From NCBI GenBank assembly GCA_025642065.1, contig JAODUP010000912.1, positions 187,389-251,388 on the forward strand: DNA of 64,000 nt. Direction: 5' to 3'. Origin of the DNA: Paralvinella palmiformis (lineage: Eukaryota > Annelida > Polychaeta > Terebellida > Alvinellidae). A program made the translations under genes and the position numbers. Within the stretch, counting starts at the first letter, position 1; each line of letters opens with the position of its first letter. This document shows positions 1-13,300 of the stretch, in pieces. The notes under the pieces are model-generated. The model did not search any database. It was not told the DNA's origin and saw nothing but the letters and a program-made list of their open reading frames with translations.

Positions 1-118
1 ATATGGCATGTTTGGTGGCTAGATGAAAAACTCCTACTATAGTGCCACAGCCGAGACGCGAACCTGCGACCTCCTGCACACAATGACCATGGCCATGGGT
101 AAATAGTCTCATGCTCTA
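1..118 (-). repeat. SINE-C head (cut by window edge)
   Basis: The complement reads a tRNA-like head with a B-box-like 'ggttcgcgtctcggctgtgg' followed by 'cactatagtaggagt', as in the copies at 6058 and 26757. The remainder lies outside the window. Confidence 0.6.
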
Positions 119-428
119 CCCATATAGCCAAAGAGGCGATATTGTTAATCGACCGTGTGCGTTTGTTTACAAGTTACATTTATCTGTGCATGTTTTCATC
201 TCTAATTATGTAAGTGGTTATTTAATTGACTCACCTGCCAATGACCATGACGTTATAAACATTAAAATGTTTTCCAGTTCACTTTCTGTTGATGGCACGA
301 TTAAGTTAACAAATTCTTTGCACTGCACTGACAACACTCATACATTCTATGAAGCCATAGAGGAATTTCTCACTCAGAATCACATGGCAGGTCTATTTGA
401 GATAGACCCACAACATATGAAAGTTTAA
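111..428 (+). other. Unrecognised 105-codon open frame
   Basis: The frame starts inside the SINE-C head and runs 105 codons to TAA. The later part (SVDGTIKLTNSLHCTDNTHT, FYEAIEEFLTQNHMAGLFEI) has a protein-like mix of residues and no simple repeats. I do not recognise the product. It lies in the intron before the first visible GINS4 exon and could be a retroelement relic or chance. Confidence 0.2.
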
Positions 429-1280
429 GTCAGTTAATCAATTAAAAGTGCTCGGGTGTTTGTCAAGCCACAGGACCCAGTCACATCGAATGAACCAACC
501 TTTCCCATTAACCACAAGAAACTAACGTGAGCCACACTTGTATTCCGGCCAAATATCAAGTCAATCTCTTGAACTACAACCAGTCCTACATCAATCAATC
601 AGTGCGAGTTACTGGGTAACCAGGTCGCATCTGGGATTCGTGCATCTGCTGCAAGCATATCAACTTCTGAAATGTATTTAGGCGTAATGCATTTACCTTA
701 ATATTATAACTTTGACAGCATACTCTAGACTTGGAGAATTGATCCTGACGTCAAAAAGACATTTAAAACTGTCTTACCTGTGTGCGCTCCATGTCGTGCC
801 AAGGGCTACCAGATCCTGAAGTCGGGTCCACTGGCTGGTGCCAAAAGAAAGGCCAGATAATGCCTATTTTGTATCATATTAAAATTAATGGATATGTTCA
901 TTATAATATATGTTTAACTTTAAGTGGGCAAGTCACACAATTGCTGCCACATCCCTGCTGATAATCCCTGGTGACAATTTCAAATACAAAATTCCTGCCT
1001 GGTGAACTTTTCCCCCCATGTTACCCCCAACAGACATTTTGTTAAGGCTGGCCTGACTCAACACCCTATTTTTCGTGTAAATTCTACCAACAGGTGGCTT
1101 TTTAAGTGCTACATTTATGCCAATGTAAAGAATTGACAAATACAACAAATCGTTGAGTCTGTATTGTGACTTTTTGGCCTGTTTGTTTTCACAAGAAATC
1201 TATTGCATTAACCATATAGTTGGCTATATTCTCCTTACTGTGTAATCAAAGCTGTAGTAATGTCGTTGTTTTGTTTGCAG
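429..1280. other. GINS4 intron sequence, nothing recognised
   Basis: AT-rich unique-looking DNA. No exon with SLD5 homology was found on reading the + strand; no named repeat was seen. Confidence 0.5.
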
Positions 1281-1369
1281 ATTGAGAAGTTTACTTCGCA
1301 CCTGCTACAGACAGAAGCCACGTTAGAAGATCCATGTTTGTCAGCAGAAGAATTGCATTTTGCGAAACA
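1281..1369 (+). CDS. GINS4: GINS4 coding exon (first in window)
   Basis: Acceptor 'ttgtttgcag' ends at 1280 and donor 'gtgagt' begins at 1370. The 89-nt exon starts in phase 0 and ends two bases into a Gln codon. It encodes [10 protein letters not shown]...SAEELHFAK, the end of the SLD5 helical domain. Earlier exons are outside the window. Confidence 0.9.
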
Positions 1370-4300
1370 GTGAGTGATTGTGATAACTCTCAACTGCAGT
1401 ACACGCACGCACACACAGACAGACAGACCTTTACATATATACATTTAGAAGGTTGTTATTAAAATCATGAAATCAACTGCCAACCATTATATAAAAAAGT
1501 CCCTGAAATAATATTCGTTTTTGTTCTATTTTTCATATAAATATCATTCACATCCAACGAAAAAGGGGGCGCCTCCGTGGTCTAGTGGTAGCACGTTGGA
1601 CCATAGATCACTACCATCCGTGTTTGAATCTCGGCGTGGGCATATCCGAGGGGTGTTTCTTCTGTGACTTCGCTTCATTACCTTTGGAGGTCGCTCGGCC
1701 CATTTAGCCTACCATGTGCACAAAAGTGGCCGTAAAACACCAATCATCATCTAGCCAGATAACCCTCCGAACAGATGACCTATGACCTTAGTGGATGCCT
1801 TGAAAATAGAATGGATGACTATGAGGCTGGTCATGATTTCACTGTTGGATAAAAGATTTTTCATTAACTTTGAGAAGTCAGCTGAAAACTGTAGCTTTCC
1901 AAACATTTCCAGGGATGGGGGCTACTCACAGACATAACACCAAAACTAGACATCGTATTTTGAATTTCCGCACTAAAAGCGTAGTTAGCGTCCAGATAAT
2001 TTCTTCTGTATGTAAACGATCGAGTAAAGATTTCTAAAAGATTTAAGTTTATATTATTTGCGGATAACGTTCGTTTTCTGATCTGATGAGACGTTTTAAA
2101 ATTATGGTCTAAAGAATGTAAACGTTTGGTCTGATGTTTACCAACTCTCACTCAAAATTAGCAAAGCAAACCACTCCTGTTGTGTGTATCACGTAACGGT
2201 GATAATACCGAATAAAAATTGTTGTAGATCAAGATGGCGTAAACATTGAGAGTTCGTTTTGCTATTGAAGCAAAACTCCAACTAAATTAATTTGGTTTCT
2301 AGAAAGCTGTTAGAAGATATTTCAGTGTTTTACAAATTGAAATAGCTTCCAAATAATAGCTGTCCACTCCATTGGCACAGTTGATAGAGCGATGTACTGT
2401 AAAGCTTCAGTTTATGGGTCGATTCAGATTCGTACCATAAAGGCAAGTTTTCCCCTAGAAGTGCTGAGGTTACAAAAGCAACTCACGCACTCATTTTGAA
2501 TAATAATAGTTGGATCAAATTTGACAGTTTTAAGCAATATCTAAGCATATATTATATGTGCTTTATTAATGTGCCGTAGGCTGCTTGCCTCAGTTTCATT
2601 GAGCTCACACCAAATTGGGAATTCGGCACAACTTCTGGGGCACGCACATATCCTGATTATATCATTCCATAAACGTTTGGCTTCTGAGCACTCCGTTTCA
2701 GTATTCGGCTTGTGTAACATGCCTTGTTGATTTTGTGTTGAGCCTTGTGATTGGATAGAGAGAATATAATCCGTGATCATCAGCTAATGAGAGCACTCAA
2801 CATGACTATTGTTAATCATACTGGATCATCCAGACCAGTATCATAGTCTCTTGATGTTAACATGACCTATTTTCAATCAGTCTGGATCACATCATTGTAA
2901 AGCAGAGTTTTGCCACCCACTACTCATAATGAATAATGTTGATTTTATAACGTGCCCTTAATTCAGGAGCAATTCAGATGTCCTGCACGTTGATACCCTC
3001 AATATAATGTATGTAAAAACACGATAAATATTTTGAACAATCACCATTATTTAAGATCAAGGCGACTTTGAACAAGTGAGTTTTCAGGAGAGATTTTAAC
3101 TTTTCAAGAAACTATGCCATGTGACTTGAGCCATGACCTAATTAACTGTTGTAATAGGATCTGACTCAATGATCTAAGTTCTGGGAATGGCTTTCTAATG
3201 GACACCAGTTCATACGGGTACTCGGGTGCCATGTCGTTGGTTTAACAGGTGGCCAGTATAGTATTTGAACAATTGGGATGATATGGTCTTATTGTTTTAT
3301 TATTTGTGACAATTCCGATGGGTGCTGATGGTGGTTGGTGTTATAATCAGATATGCCATATAGGAAGGGAGCCATTGTCACATAATCGATCACCTTAGTA
3401 CTGTAATTGCCCCAGCTCTGGTGTATATGTCTTACCAACTTCTGTCTTAGTATCAGCATTTCCTTCCTTTTCTTTCCCAGATACCAGTCATTACTGGAGA
3501 GTCACATGACGAACATGGCATTAAAACACATGCCGCCAAACCTGCAGAAGTTGGATCCGAAGTTGACGAGTAAGTGACAGACTTGTTATGGCGGGTCGAT
3601 TGCTTTGAAAGCTTGATGTAGACACACGAGATTTTGTTTTCACATTTTTCATTGATTCCCTCATATTAGAGGCGGGCAAAATCGTTTATATTTCCTACAT
3701 GCATCTTTACATCCCAAATCATTATGGAATTCCCGATTGAACTAAAACGAACAAGTGAAGTCAATGTGAAATGATCTTTTTTGCTGACACGTCATTAAGT
3801 CTTACCCACTCTGTTGTGTCTGTATTACTTTTAGATCTGGATTATAAACCTTTATGGGGATATTATATTGTGATCCCGGTTTCTCTTTTTCTCTCCTGAA
3901 TGTTGTTCGGTTTTCTCTCTCCTGATCAGGCTTTTTCAGCTAAAGAATACCAAACGTTTAAAGTGCAACTTGTTTTGTAATTATATAGTGCGGAAAAAAA
4001 ACCCCTCAAAACTGCAGCTACCATTATTCCTGATTTTATAACAAAATTGATATTAAATATAGAAAACCTGTGCTGGTTGACATCTGTCAAGGTGCAGGCT
4101 GGTTATTGATGTGCTATTAAACTTGTCTGTAGCAATGTTTAGAATGAGGACTTATCCAAGACTGGTTTTGTGGACATTGAGCAGACATCATCCAAACATT
4201 GAGGTTTATAATATATTTTGTATTTACCGGTGCACATAGTTTTGATGTCTTGGTTTAACTTATTTCCTCATCTTTGATGCAACCTCTTTGTCATCCTCAA

Positions 4301-7300
4301 TGTGGTACAAGATACTTGACAGCGGCCAACACAGAGTGACTTTTCTGTGCTGATGCATCCTTAAGCTTTCCTCACTCACTCGCTGACCCTGAATCAGAGT
4401 ATTCTAGAACGTCGCTGCCTGGGGCTGAAAGGTCATAAAAACATGCGTATTCATAAATGATTTCTAAACTTATTGGACTGAAATAAAAGGATACAGCTAT
4501 AATTTAAAACTCTGGTGGTTACCTCCTATAAAACTTATTCAACATCAAGAAAAAATACTTGATTTGTCAGAAAGATGCGTAATTTGGCAAAATGTTGCCT
4601 AACAAAAATCTCAGGTTATTTTATAAGCCTGCACCGAAGTGGCGCTGTTATCACCTCGAACCTGTCCTGGTCCAGAAAAAAATCCTTCGTTTTTGAATTA
4701 GTGCCTCCCTTTTTTCTGAGCAGTTGTCTGAATGGTCGTTGAAACTTTGAATCCGTCACCTCCTGTTGATTCAGGATTTATGCCTTCCCACCGAATCCTC
4801 TCGGACACAGTGAGAGGCGACTGAAAGGAGTGGCGCTTAATCACATTCAGCGCTGATCTTGCAGTAATAGTAATGTCTCATTTGCTTGCTGGTTCTGAAC
4901 GCGTCAAGATCTGAACGTTATGATTTATGGATGGCGCTTTATCTGGACATTACGTTATGATTTTGACGAATGATTGGGTAAAGCCGATAAGTGACATGGT
5001 CTTGTTTGGCATAGTGTAGTATCTTTTATTTTATCCTACATACCAGAAATAATGATTTCTCAACCTGGTCTTGTGGCTAAATCTGTATAATGGGTGAATA
5101 TAATGGTACCCGTATATGGCAGCACAAACTAATGGTAAAAGCCGACTTGGAAATGATAAATTGCGGGAGCAAATAAGAGTGAATGTGTACAAAGCAGGTA
5201 TGTTGTATACAAGAATTGCAGATCTATTAGGAATGATGACATTAACTAGGCCGTTTTCTGCACATGCTTAGACATACATATGGATGGGGGCGAGCAGATG
5301 CACACGCCTGCATGGGAACTGGCTGGATGCTGCAACCATTTCAGCAACTTCCCGTTCCCCATCAGAAGCTTTTTTATTTAGCCACGGTGTGCTGTTGTTA
5401 TTCACCATTTGTGATTCTCTGTGCGGGTGCAGTTTCGTCTAATGCCAAAACGGGCAAAATTTACGTACGTGTTACCTCCGCATTTCCTGCATAAGCTGTT
5501 ACTGCCAGTCAGACCGTTGGCAGATTACCCAGTAAACAAACACACCTGGCACAGATCAACAAGCTCTCTTTCTCTCTCTGGCTGTGTGTGTGTGTGTGTG
5601 TGTGTCTTTCTCTCTCTCAGTCTGTCTGTCTGTCTGTCTCTCTCTGTGTGTGTGTGTGTGTGTGTGTCTCTATCTCTCTCTCTCTCTGTCTGTGTGTGTG
5701 TGCGTTACTTACACCTGGACAGATGTTTATTACATCAAAGTCAGCCAGACACTAGTTACTTTAGCGCGGAGTTAGTTACCTAATATGATCATATCGATGA
5801 TTGATAGGAGGGGGGGGGTATTTCTTATGGCGCACTAGTCAGGCCAGTGCATGTAGTCCCTGACTTACGACCTTAATTGGTTATGTAGATCCTAAGTCCA
5901 GGACTACCTGTATACATCTAATCTCCAAGTTGTTGTTGTTGTTTTTTTGTTTTTTTTTGGGGGGGGGGTAATATCCAGTGATTCACTTCTTCACTCTGTG
6001 TCTCAAGAATGACCAATATTGAAGCTACATCACACACACACACACACACAGACACACACCTCTGTGGCCTCATGGGTAGAGCGAGGGACTACTTGCCCAT
6101 GGTTATAGTCATGTTGTATAGGAGGTCGGAGGTTCGAATCCCGGCTGTGACACTATAGTAGGAGGTGTTTTTCAACCAGTGAGGCAACTGGCAAGGTTTT
6201 TCTACCGAATTTCAGGTTGCCAGTCACTTAAAATAACTCCCATTTAGGCTATTATTATTATCACACACACACACACATATATATACACCCACACCTGTTG
6301 AAATAGCTAGACATTATTTTGGCTATAAATGCTAATTTGTTCAATAAATTAAACAAAATAGTTTAATTAGTACTTCCTAAGTTACAATTATTAATCACAG
6401 CTGGAACAAGAGGCCACTCGCTAGGGAATCATCACACAAACATAAGTTCTAGGACACTGAATGGCTTAAATTGTGCCGATGTGTCATAAAATAACTTTCA
6501 TCCATCCCACCATTCCATAAACACAGGTATGAGTCAGATTCGAACCAAGAGCCTCAAAGTTTACCAGTACAGTACTCTAACTGGTTGTAGGACAGTTGCT
6601 CACCCAGACACTTGCTCACCAAGCAAATTGAAAAAGTGGACACTTGCTCACCAGTGAACGTTTAATGAGAAAATAAAACTTTATCACGCTGAACTTTAGT
6701 GCCCTAATAATTGGTAATATTCATCCCAATAATTATATAGGGAACAGGATACTAAGAAATATATTTCTGAATTAAACATCATTTAATTCTTTTATTACAA
6801 ATTCACTTTTTTCTTATTAAAAATTCACTGGTGAGCAAGTGTCCACTTTTTCATTTGCTTGGTGAGCAAGTCTCCGGGTGAGCAACAGTCCGGTGAGCAA
6901 ATGTCCCACTGAGCAACTGTCCTTAGTCCACTCTAACCACTGCATTATTGGCGCACCCTACAATGTAGTAAAGAAACACCATCTATCTATTCTATCTATC
7001 TATCTATTTGCCTGTCTGTCTGTCTGTCTGTTTGTTTTTGTATCAGTGTCAAAACACTTGTTATACTTTTTATAATTATACGGAGGTAGTTTTATAGAAG
7101 GAGTTGTTGTGTAAGCTTCAGATGGATACTTACCTTTGTGTAATTGGCTTTTTGCTTTAATTGGAAACAGATTATCAGCTAACAGCAGACTGACAGACAG
7201 GTAGATAAGCGATGGTAGGCCATTGTTATCATTATGCTGGATGCAGGGGGGTATAAGTCGGAGCATCTCCTTTATGGTGAAGGTCACACTGGAATGTTTA

Positions 7301-10300
7301 CACTCTACAGTTAGTGCTCCGATGAGTCCTGGAAAACTTGGAAAATAACAAATTCAGTTTCCGGGTCCTGGAAATATCCTGGAATTTGACAGAATCAGGA
7401 AATGTCCTGGAAAAATATTGCTTTCGAACAAATCTTATTGGAACCAAAAAGCCTGTGAATAAATATTGTCCCTGTAGAAGAAAACCTCGATTGTAGAAGA
7501 AAATGAGTACTGGTACATAGTCTATTATGTATTAGTTAAAATGTAAATAAAAATGGGTGGATCAGACAGCTAGAAGTGGTGAGGAGGAGGCTGTACCATA
7601 AAATGTCAATAATCGATCATACATTGAATAGATATATGTTTTTCGCACATATCTTGATTTATTGCCTTTAGATCTTGTATACTTTGTCCTGGAAAATGAT
7701 AATTTTGTTCTGGAAAAGTCCTGGGTTGATGATGATGATTGATGTTTTACGGCCATTTTTGTGCACACAGTAGGCTAAATGGGCCGAGTGACCTCCAAAG
7801 TAATGAAGCAAACTCAAAGATGAAACAACCTTCAGATATAACCCATGCCGAGATTCGAACACGGGTGGTAGTGATCTGTGCTCCAACACGCTACCACTAT
7901 TTCTTTGGCTCTGGGAACCTGGAGTCTAAATAGATTGGACTGTCTCATAACAGGAGTTCTTCAGAAGTATAAATAACAGATCATTTCCATTTAACATCAT
8001 GTTTTGGGTTTCATTGGAAAGCTAACGCGTTGCAGTTGCACCAGATCTCTTTTCCGTCATGGTTTACTCGAAGCAAACTGCCAAAATCTGCTTTGAATAG
8101 ATTGAAAAGTTGGAAAAAGACGATTCTTACTTTATGAAAATGAGATCTTTTTAAAAACGAGACTCCAAAACCATTTTGGACACTTCTTCAGTGGGTTAGA
8201 AGAAACGCATTTCCCTTTTTCAAATGGTTTGTATAAATTGAAACATTTCTTAAAAAGTTATTGCGAAGTTCCTCATTGACTTGGTAATAATTGGTCAATT
8301 GGTAAACAAGCAGATCATCTCTCTTGTTTTTGCGTCATTGTAGACCACACAATTATTTCCAACGGATGGAGGAAAATAGATCAATTGAAAAAAATGGTAT
8401 TTTAAGTGGAGCCGATTTCAGTGAGCGTCAACCAAAGATCTGGTCACGGGTTTGGTACGCTTTACGTCACTCGTATATCACAGGCCTGCCACTGATCCCT
8501 ATTTTCCCTAATTTTCCCTACTTTTCATCTCCTCCCTATTTCCCCTACTTTTCCATACTTTTTTTGTATTATCCCTATTTTTTAACTAGTTTTTTCAAGT
8601 TTTCCAGATTGGTTGAGTTGGCTGGAGAGTGTTCCCTAGGTTCTACCCAAAAATGACTCCTTGCTACTCATTGACGACAACACATCATGGAGTCAATTTT
8701 GGGTGAGTATTTCTCTTCATTTCATTATAAATCATTGCGATTCCCAATGAAGATACAACTGAGGGATTTTGCTCCTCTTCATTCAGCATGAAAACATGTA
8801 GCATATGTAAACTAGATACCTCAGTGTATAAGTGAACCTTTTTCTTGGACATATTCATGAAATGGTACACTATGCTCGGATATCTTTGTTTGCATGTTCA
8901 CACAAGTTTAAATTGTTTTTATTTCAGCTCCTGTGTACCATTATATCCACATATATGTAGCCTACTAATTACCAGATAGATCATATGACCATTTATATGA
9001 ACTAAACTGTTTAGCCATGCCTCATGGAAATACCAAGTTCCAAGAAAGATGGTTGTCAGAGAAAGACTGTCAAGGAAACCTCTTGGCTACATGGTGTGAA
9101 CCAGATCTGACTGATCCTTAGAAAGCACTGTGTTTGGTGTGCAACAGAAGATTCTCCTGCAGTAATTCTGGCAAAGCCCCAATTATTGCACATGCAAAGG
9201 GAGCTAAACATATTGTTCTACAAAAGAATAAGAAAGGACAGAAAGTATTAGGAGTTGTGCACGGTTCAAAATCATGTGCCAGCACTTCAACGTCTACCTC
9301 TAACACTACTAATAGTAATACACTTGTGGCATTCCGAGATGAAAGCCTCACAGAGAAGATTTGCAAAGCTGAGATTTTGTGGATGACCAAAATGTGTGTA
9401 GGAGATTGGTCATTTGCTTCCAGTGATGGTATCAGTGATATCTTTAGAACAATGTTTCCTGTTCTAATATCCTCAGGTTTTTCCCTAAGCAGAACAAAGG
9501 CTACATACCTTATATCTGATGGGTTAGGTTCATATTTCAAAAAGAAGTTAGTCGAGGACATTAATGAAAGTGGAACCTATTTCACAATCCAGTATGATGA
9601 GACCACAACACAACTGGTGAAGAAGCAAATGGATGTAATTGTACGATACTGGTCACACTCCGAAAGGAATTGTAGTGCATTTCTGCAGATCACATGGCCT
9701 GCTTCTATCCATGAACAGCGCTTAATGATTTGTTATGTGCATTTAACAATTGTGAATGAGCTGGAGGATCTTCATGGCCTGCTTCCTTTTATCCCCTGCA
9801 GCCTTCATGTTGCTCATAATGCATTTCGTTATGGGCTTAAAGAATATGGAAGTGAAGTGGACCAACTCTGCCTAGACTCGTTTTATTGGTTCAAGCAGTC
9901 AGCCTGTAAGCGGGAGGATTTCCTAGAAGTCCTTCAAGAGATGGAACTGGAGGAAAAGTATTTCATTCGACATGTTCAGTCTCGGTGGCTAACTCTTGGT
10001 CCTGCCACAGAAAGAGTCATCAGGCATTATGCTGCAGTCTGCGACTACTTCTCGAAACACCTACCGTCAAAGGAGCACGAGAAGAATGTTAGTTACCGCA
10101 GAATATGTGCATGCTTGAAAGACAAGAGCACACTCACCAAGCTTAAATCTGTAGCATCACTGGCCAATATTTTTGAACCTTTCCTAAAGTTATTCCAGAC
10201 CGAGGGCCCTGTTGTTCATATTCTCCATGATGAATGTTGTTCTCTGGTTAGGAGGGTGTTTGGTAGATATCTAAAGGCAGGTATGCTCAACAAAAAGATT

Positions 10301-13300
10301 AAAGAGGTTGATTATAAGAAGCGGGATAACCTGCTTCCCAATTCTGAGGTAAAACGTGGCGCTGCTGCTTCAGAAAAGATGCTAGCGGAGCTAGAGATCA
10401 AGGTGATGAGAGAATGTTATGTCACCATCTCCAAGTATCTGATCAGCCGCTTGCCCATTGATGATGATATCCTGAAGCATCTAGAGAATTTACATCCATT
10501 GATACAACACCAACATGGAACAACAAAACGACTGAAGAAACTCATTGCAGCTGTTCCTCATATTCTAACCGACCTAGAGGTGGATTCCGCACTAGAAGAG
10601 TGGATAGTATATACACACGAAGATATACCTGAGAACTGGTACTTGAAGGAGCAGGCTACAGACAAGACTACCTACCACTTGAAGGAGCAGGCTACAGACA
10701 AGACTACTGGAGAAATGTCTTCCAGCTAAGGAACACTTCATGACAGCCAAAGTTCATGAAACTTCAAAACTTCATCCCTTGTCTTCTGACTATATCCCAT
10801 GGGAATGCAGATGTAGAGAGATCCCTCTCTCATAACAAGAATGTGTTGACAAGTGAGTGATTATCTCTTTCTCCAGAAGTATTGATTGGCCTACGATTGA
10901 CTCAGAACAATGTAAAGCACATGAAAGCTAATCTACCTAACATTCCGGTGACTCAACAGATGCAGGTTTATTGTTGGAGTGCATCAAGAGGAGGAAAGAT
11001 GAAGAACAGAGACAACGATTGGAGGGGGAAAGAGATAAGGCAAGAGTAGAGAAAGAGAGGCAAGATACTGCTGCAGCTCTGGAGAAACTGAATCAAGACA
11101 AGAAGAGCGTGTCATTAAAAGAAGAAAAAAGTCAGAGAGAAGGAGAAAGAATTGGCAGTACATTTGAAAATAGGTGAAAACCTATTTGCAGAGCGTAACA
11201 GTCATCTCGCAAAAGCTATCATTGATAAGAATTTTACGGAGGCACCAGTAGCTCAATCAATGCTTGATGCTGCTAATTCAAAAATAGATTCTGCCCAGAA
11301 ACAACTACGCTCTATACAGGAAAAGCAGATATGTGTCAATGATAAGAAGAGGAGGTTAATCAACAGCTCTGAGAAGCTGAATAAAATTAAGAAGTCATAG
11401 ATTAGAAGCCTCAGAGAATTGTTTATTAGAGTTGATGTAGTTGTTGTGTTATGTAAATGAGTGAATCTCTGTTTTGTTCAAGTCATGTCAGCATTACGCA
11501 TGATTTATTTTCATGCTATTATTTATGTCATACTCTCAATATTTAGAATATGTCATAATTTGTTCCATTTAATTTTGATGACATTCTGATTGTGATACTG
11601 CATCAGTATTATCTAACTGATATTAAGTATTGTCAGTTTTAGTATTACACCTACCATTTTTGATTGTATTGTAAATATGTTTTTCAATAAATATATTACA
11701 GGAGACGACGGGCACCCTCTTTAGCCAACTGTTCCAATTGAAGAAAGCTGACTGAACATCACCCAATTTAGATCAACGGTGGTAAGGCCATTAAATAGTG
11801 AGTACATACATTATCAATTATATATCGGCTAATCAAACAAAACAGGGTTACACATGAACAATAACTAGCACTGAATTTATTAAAATTTTCAGATCACCTT
11901 GAAGACTGTTATGTTGTTAGACTCTTGTGCATGTCCCCCACCAAACAAGCATAATGTTGCAAACATTGCATTTAACAGCCTTCAAAATTCCTACTTTTCC
12001 TGTGAACTATCCCTATTTTCCCTATTTTTATCCCTACTTTTTCATTGAAGATATCCCTACTTTTTCATTGAAGATATCCCTAATTTACCCCTACTTTTTG
12101 TCTTTGGGTAAGTGGCAGGCCTGATATCATCAAATGTGGCACTTCTGCCGTTTGGTAGTGTGCACGGCTGTGTAGGCGTTTTTATCCGAGTTTGAAACCG
12201 GAGAATTACTTCTCTCTCTCTCTCTCTCTGTGTTTTTTTGTGATCCAGAATGATCTATTAACCCCCCCCCCCCACACACACACACTCTCTCTCTTGGTCA
12301 ACCAATAACAACCACGATTTTATTTGCGACCAAGTTGTTTACTGGCGTTATTGAAGAACGTTTTTGAACTTTGAGCAGACATGCTTAAGCCGTGACCTCC
12401 ATCCGACTTGAACCCCCCCCCTCTCTCTCTCTCAGCACTGGGCGGTTCGGATTAGCGATAAATGGGGTCGCGCGCTTATGATGGTAAACAAAGCACTTTA
12501 CCTGTGATATATGCGTCTGATACTGTGTGATAGTAAATGTGACAACTGACTCGAGCAACAGGATTCGAGAATTTCCTGGCCCCTCAAAGATGATGATGAT
12601 GATGATGATATAAGCATTTGCAAACCACAACACAATTTGTATTTCTAGTTTTTTTGTTGTTTTTGAAGTCCATCATTAAGTTTTAAATATGAATTATTAA
12701 TATCGTGACATATAACACTTCGTATAAAAAATAAATCAGACAGAATTTCCAAAGATGCTATTGCAACAACAACAACATGTATTTGCTAATGTAGAACTTC
12801 GACATAAGAGTATTGTTGTGTAACTCGGCGTGAAGATCTTGTTATCTCATCACCCCCGAAACTCCTCAGATTCTTAACATTGAACCTATTTGCACCGATC
12901 ATCTTTTGAGAGCAAATATTAATACAGGTGTTGTTTTCTGCTCCCTTAGTTCGAATTGACCCATCCATTGTTTTATCTAGATGTTACGTCATGAACATCT
13001 TCAGATTTGTGTTTTTGAATTTTCGGCGAATTTTTAATTATGAAATGTTAATTAATAATACTTTGCGCATTGGCTAGAATAGAATTATAATATGTCCGTA
13101 AACGGAGAGCTATGTAAAAAAAAAACTATTTACAGCTATTTTGGTTTATAACCATTTTTACACAGCTGTTGATTGAGTGTTGACCAAGTGTCCTGTGTCT
13201 TCTAGCCACGAGGAGGGCGTCATCGTGGCCTGACTAGTAGTGCGCTTGGTCACAGGCGTCTAGCAGCTGGATTCCAATCCCGGCCGGGCAATGTCTGACA

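Larger units (their letters stand above)
8481..12123 (+). mobile_element. hAT-superfamily DNA transposon, autonomous type but decayed
   Basis: The ends carry perfect 13-bp terminal inverted repeats, 'caggcctgccact' (8481-8493) and 'agtggcaggcctg' (12111-12123). Both flanks show 'atatca' (8475-8480 and 12124-12129), a likely 6-bp target duplication. Many hATs make 8 bp, so either this clade makes 6 or the duplication has mutated. Subterminal blocks of 'ccctattttccctacttttc' type occur inside both ends (about 8494-8580 and 12000-12110), in the same orientation. The inside carries a degenerate hAT transposase (9017-11400) followed by a probable polyadenylation signal AATAAA near 11686. It sits in the large GINS4 intron, in the gene's orientation. 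Confidence 0.85.

Noticed and set aside
1569..1640. tRNA gene
   Set aside because: A and B boxes are present, but the acceptor and anticodon stems do not pair properly, and the same sequence continues into a SINE body in every copy.
8324..8656. 110-codon frame with a Pro/Tyr/Phe-rich end
   Set aside because: The distinctive end is the CCCTATTTT subterminal repeat of the hAT element; the rest is chance.
9118..9561. 147-codon antisense frame
   Set aside because: It is the reverse-strand shadow of the hAT transposase and has no domain of its own.
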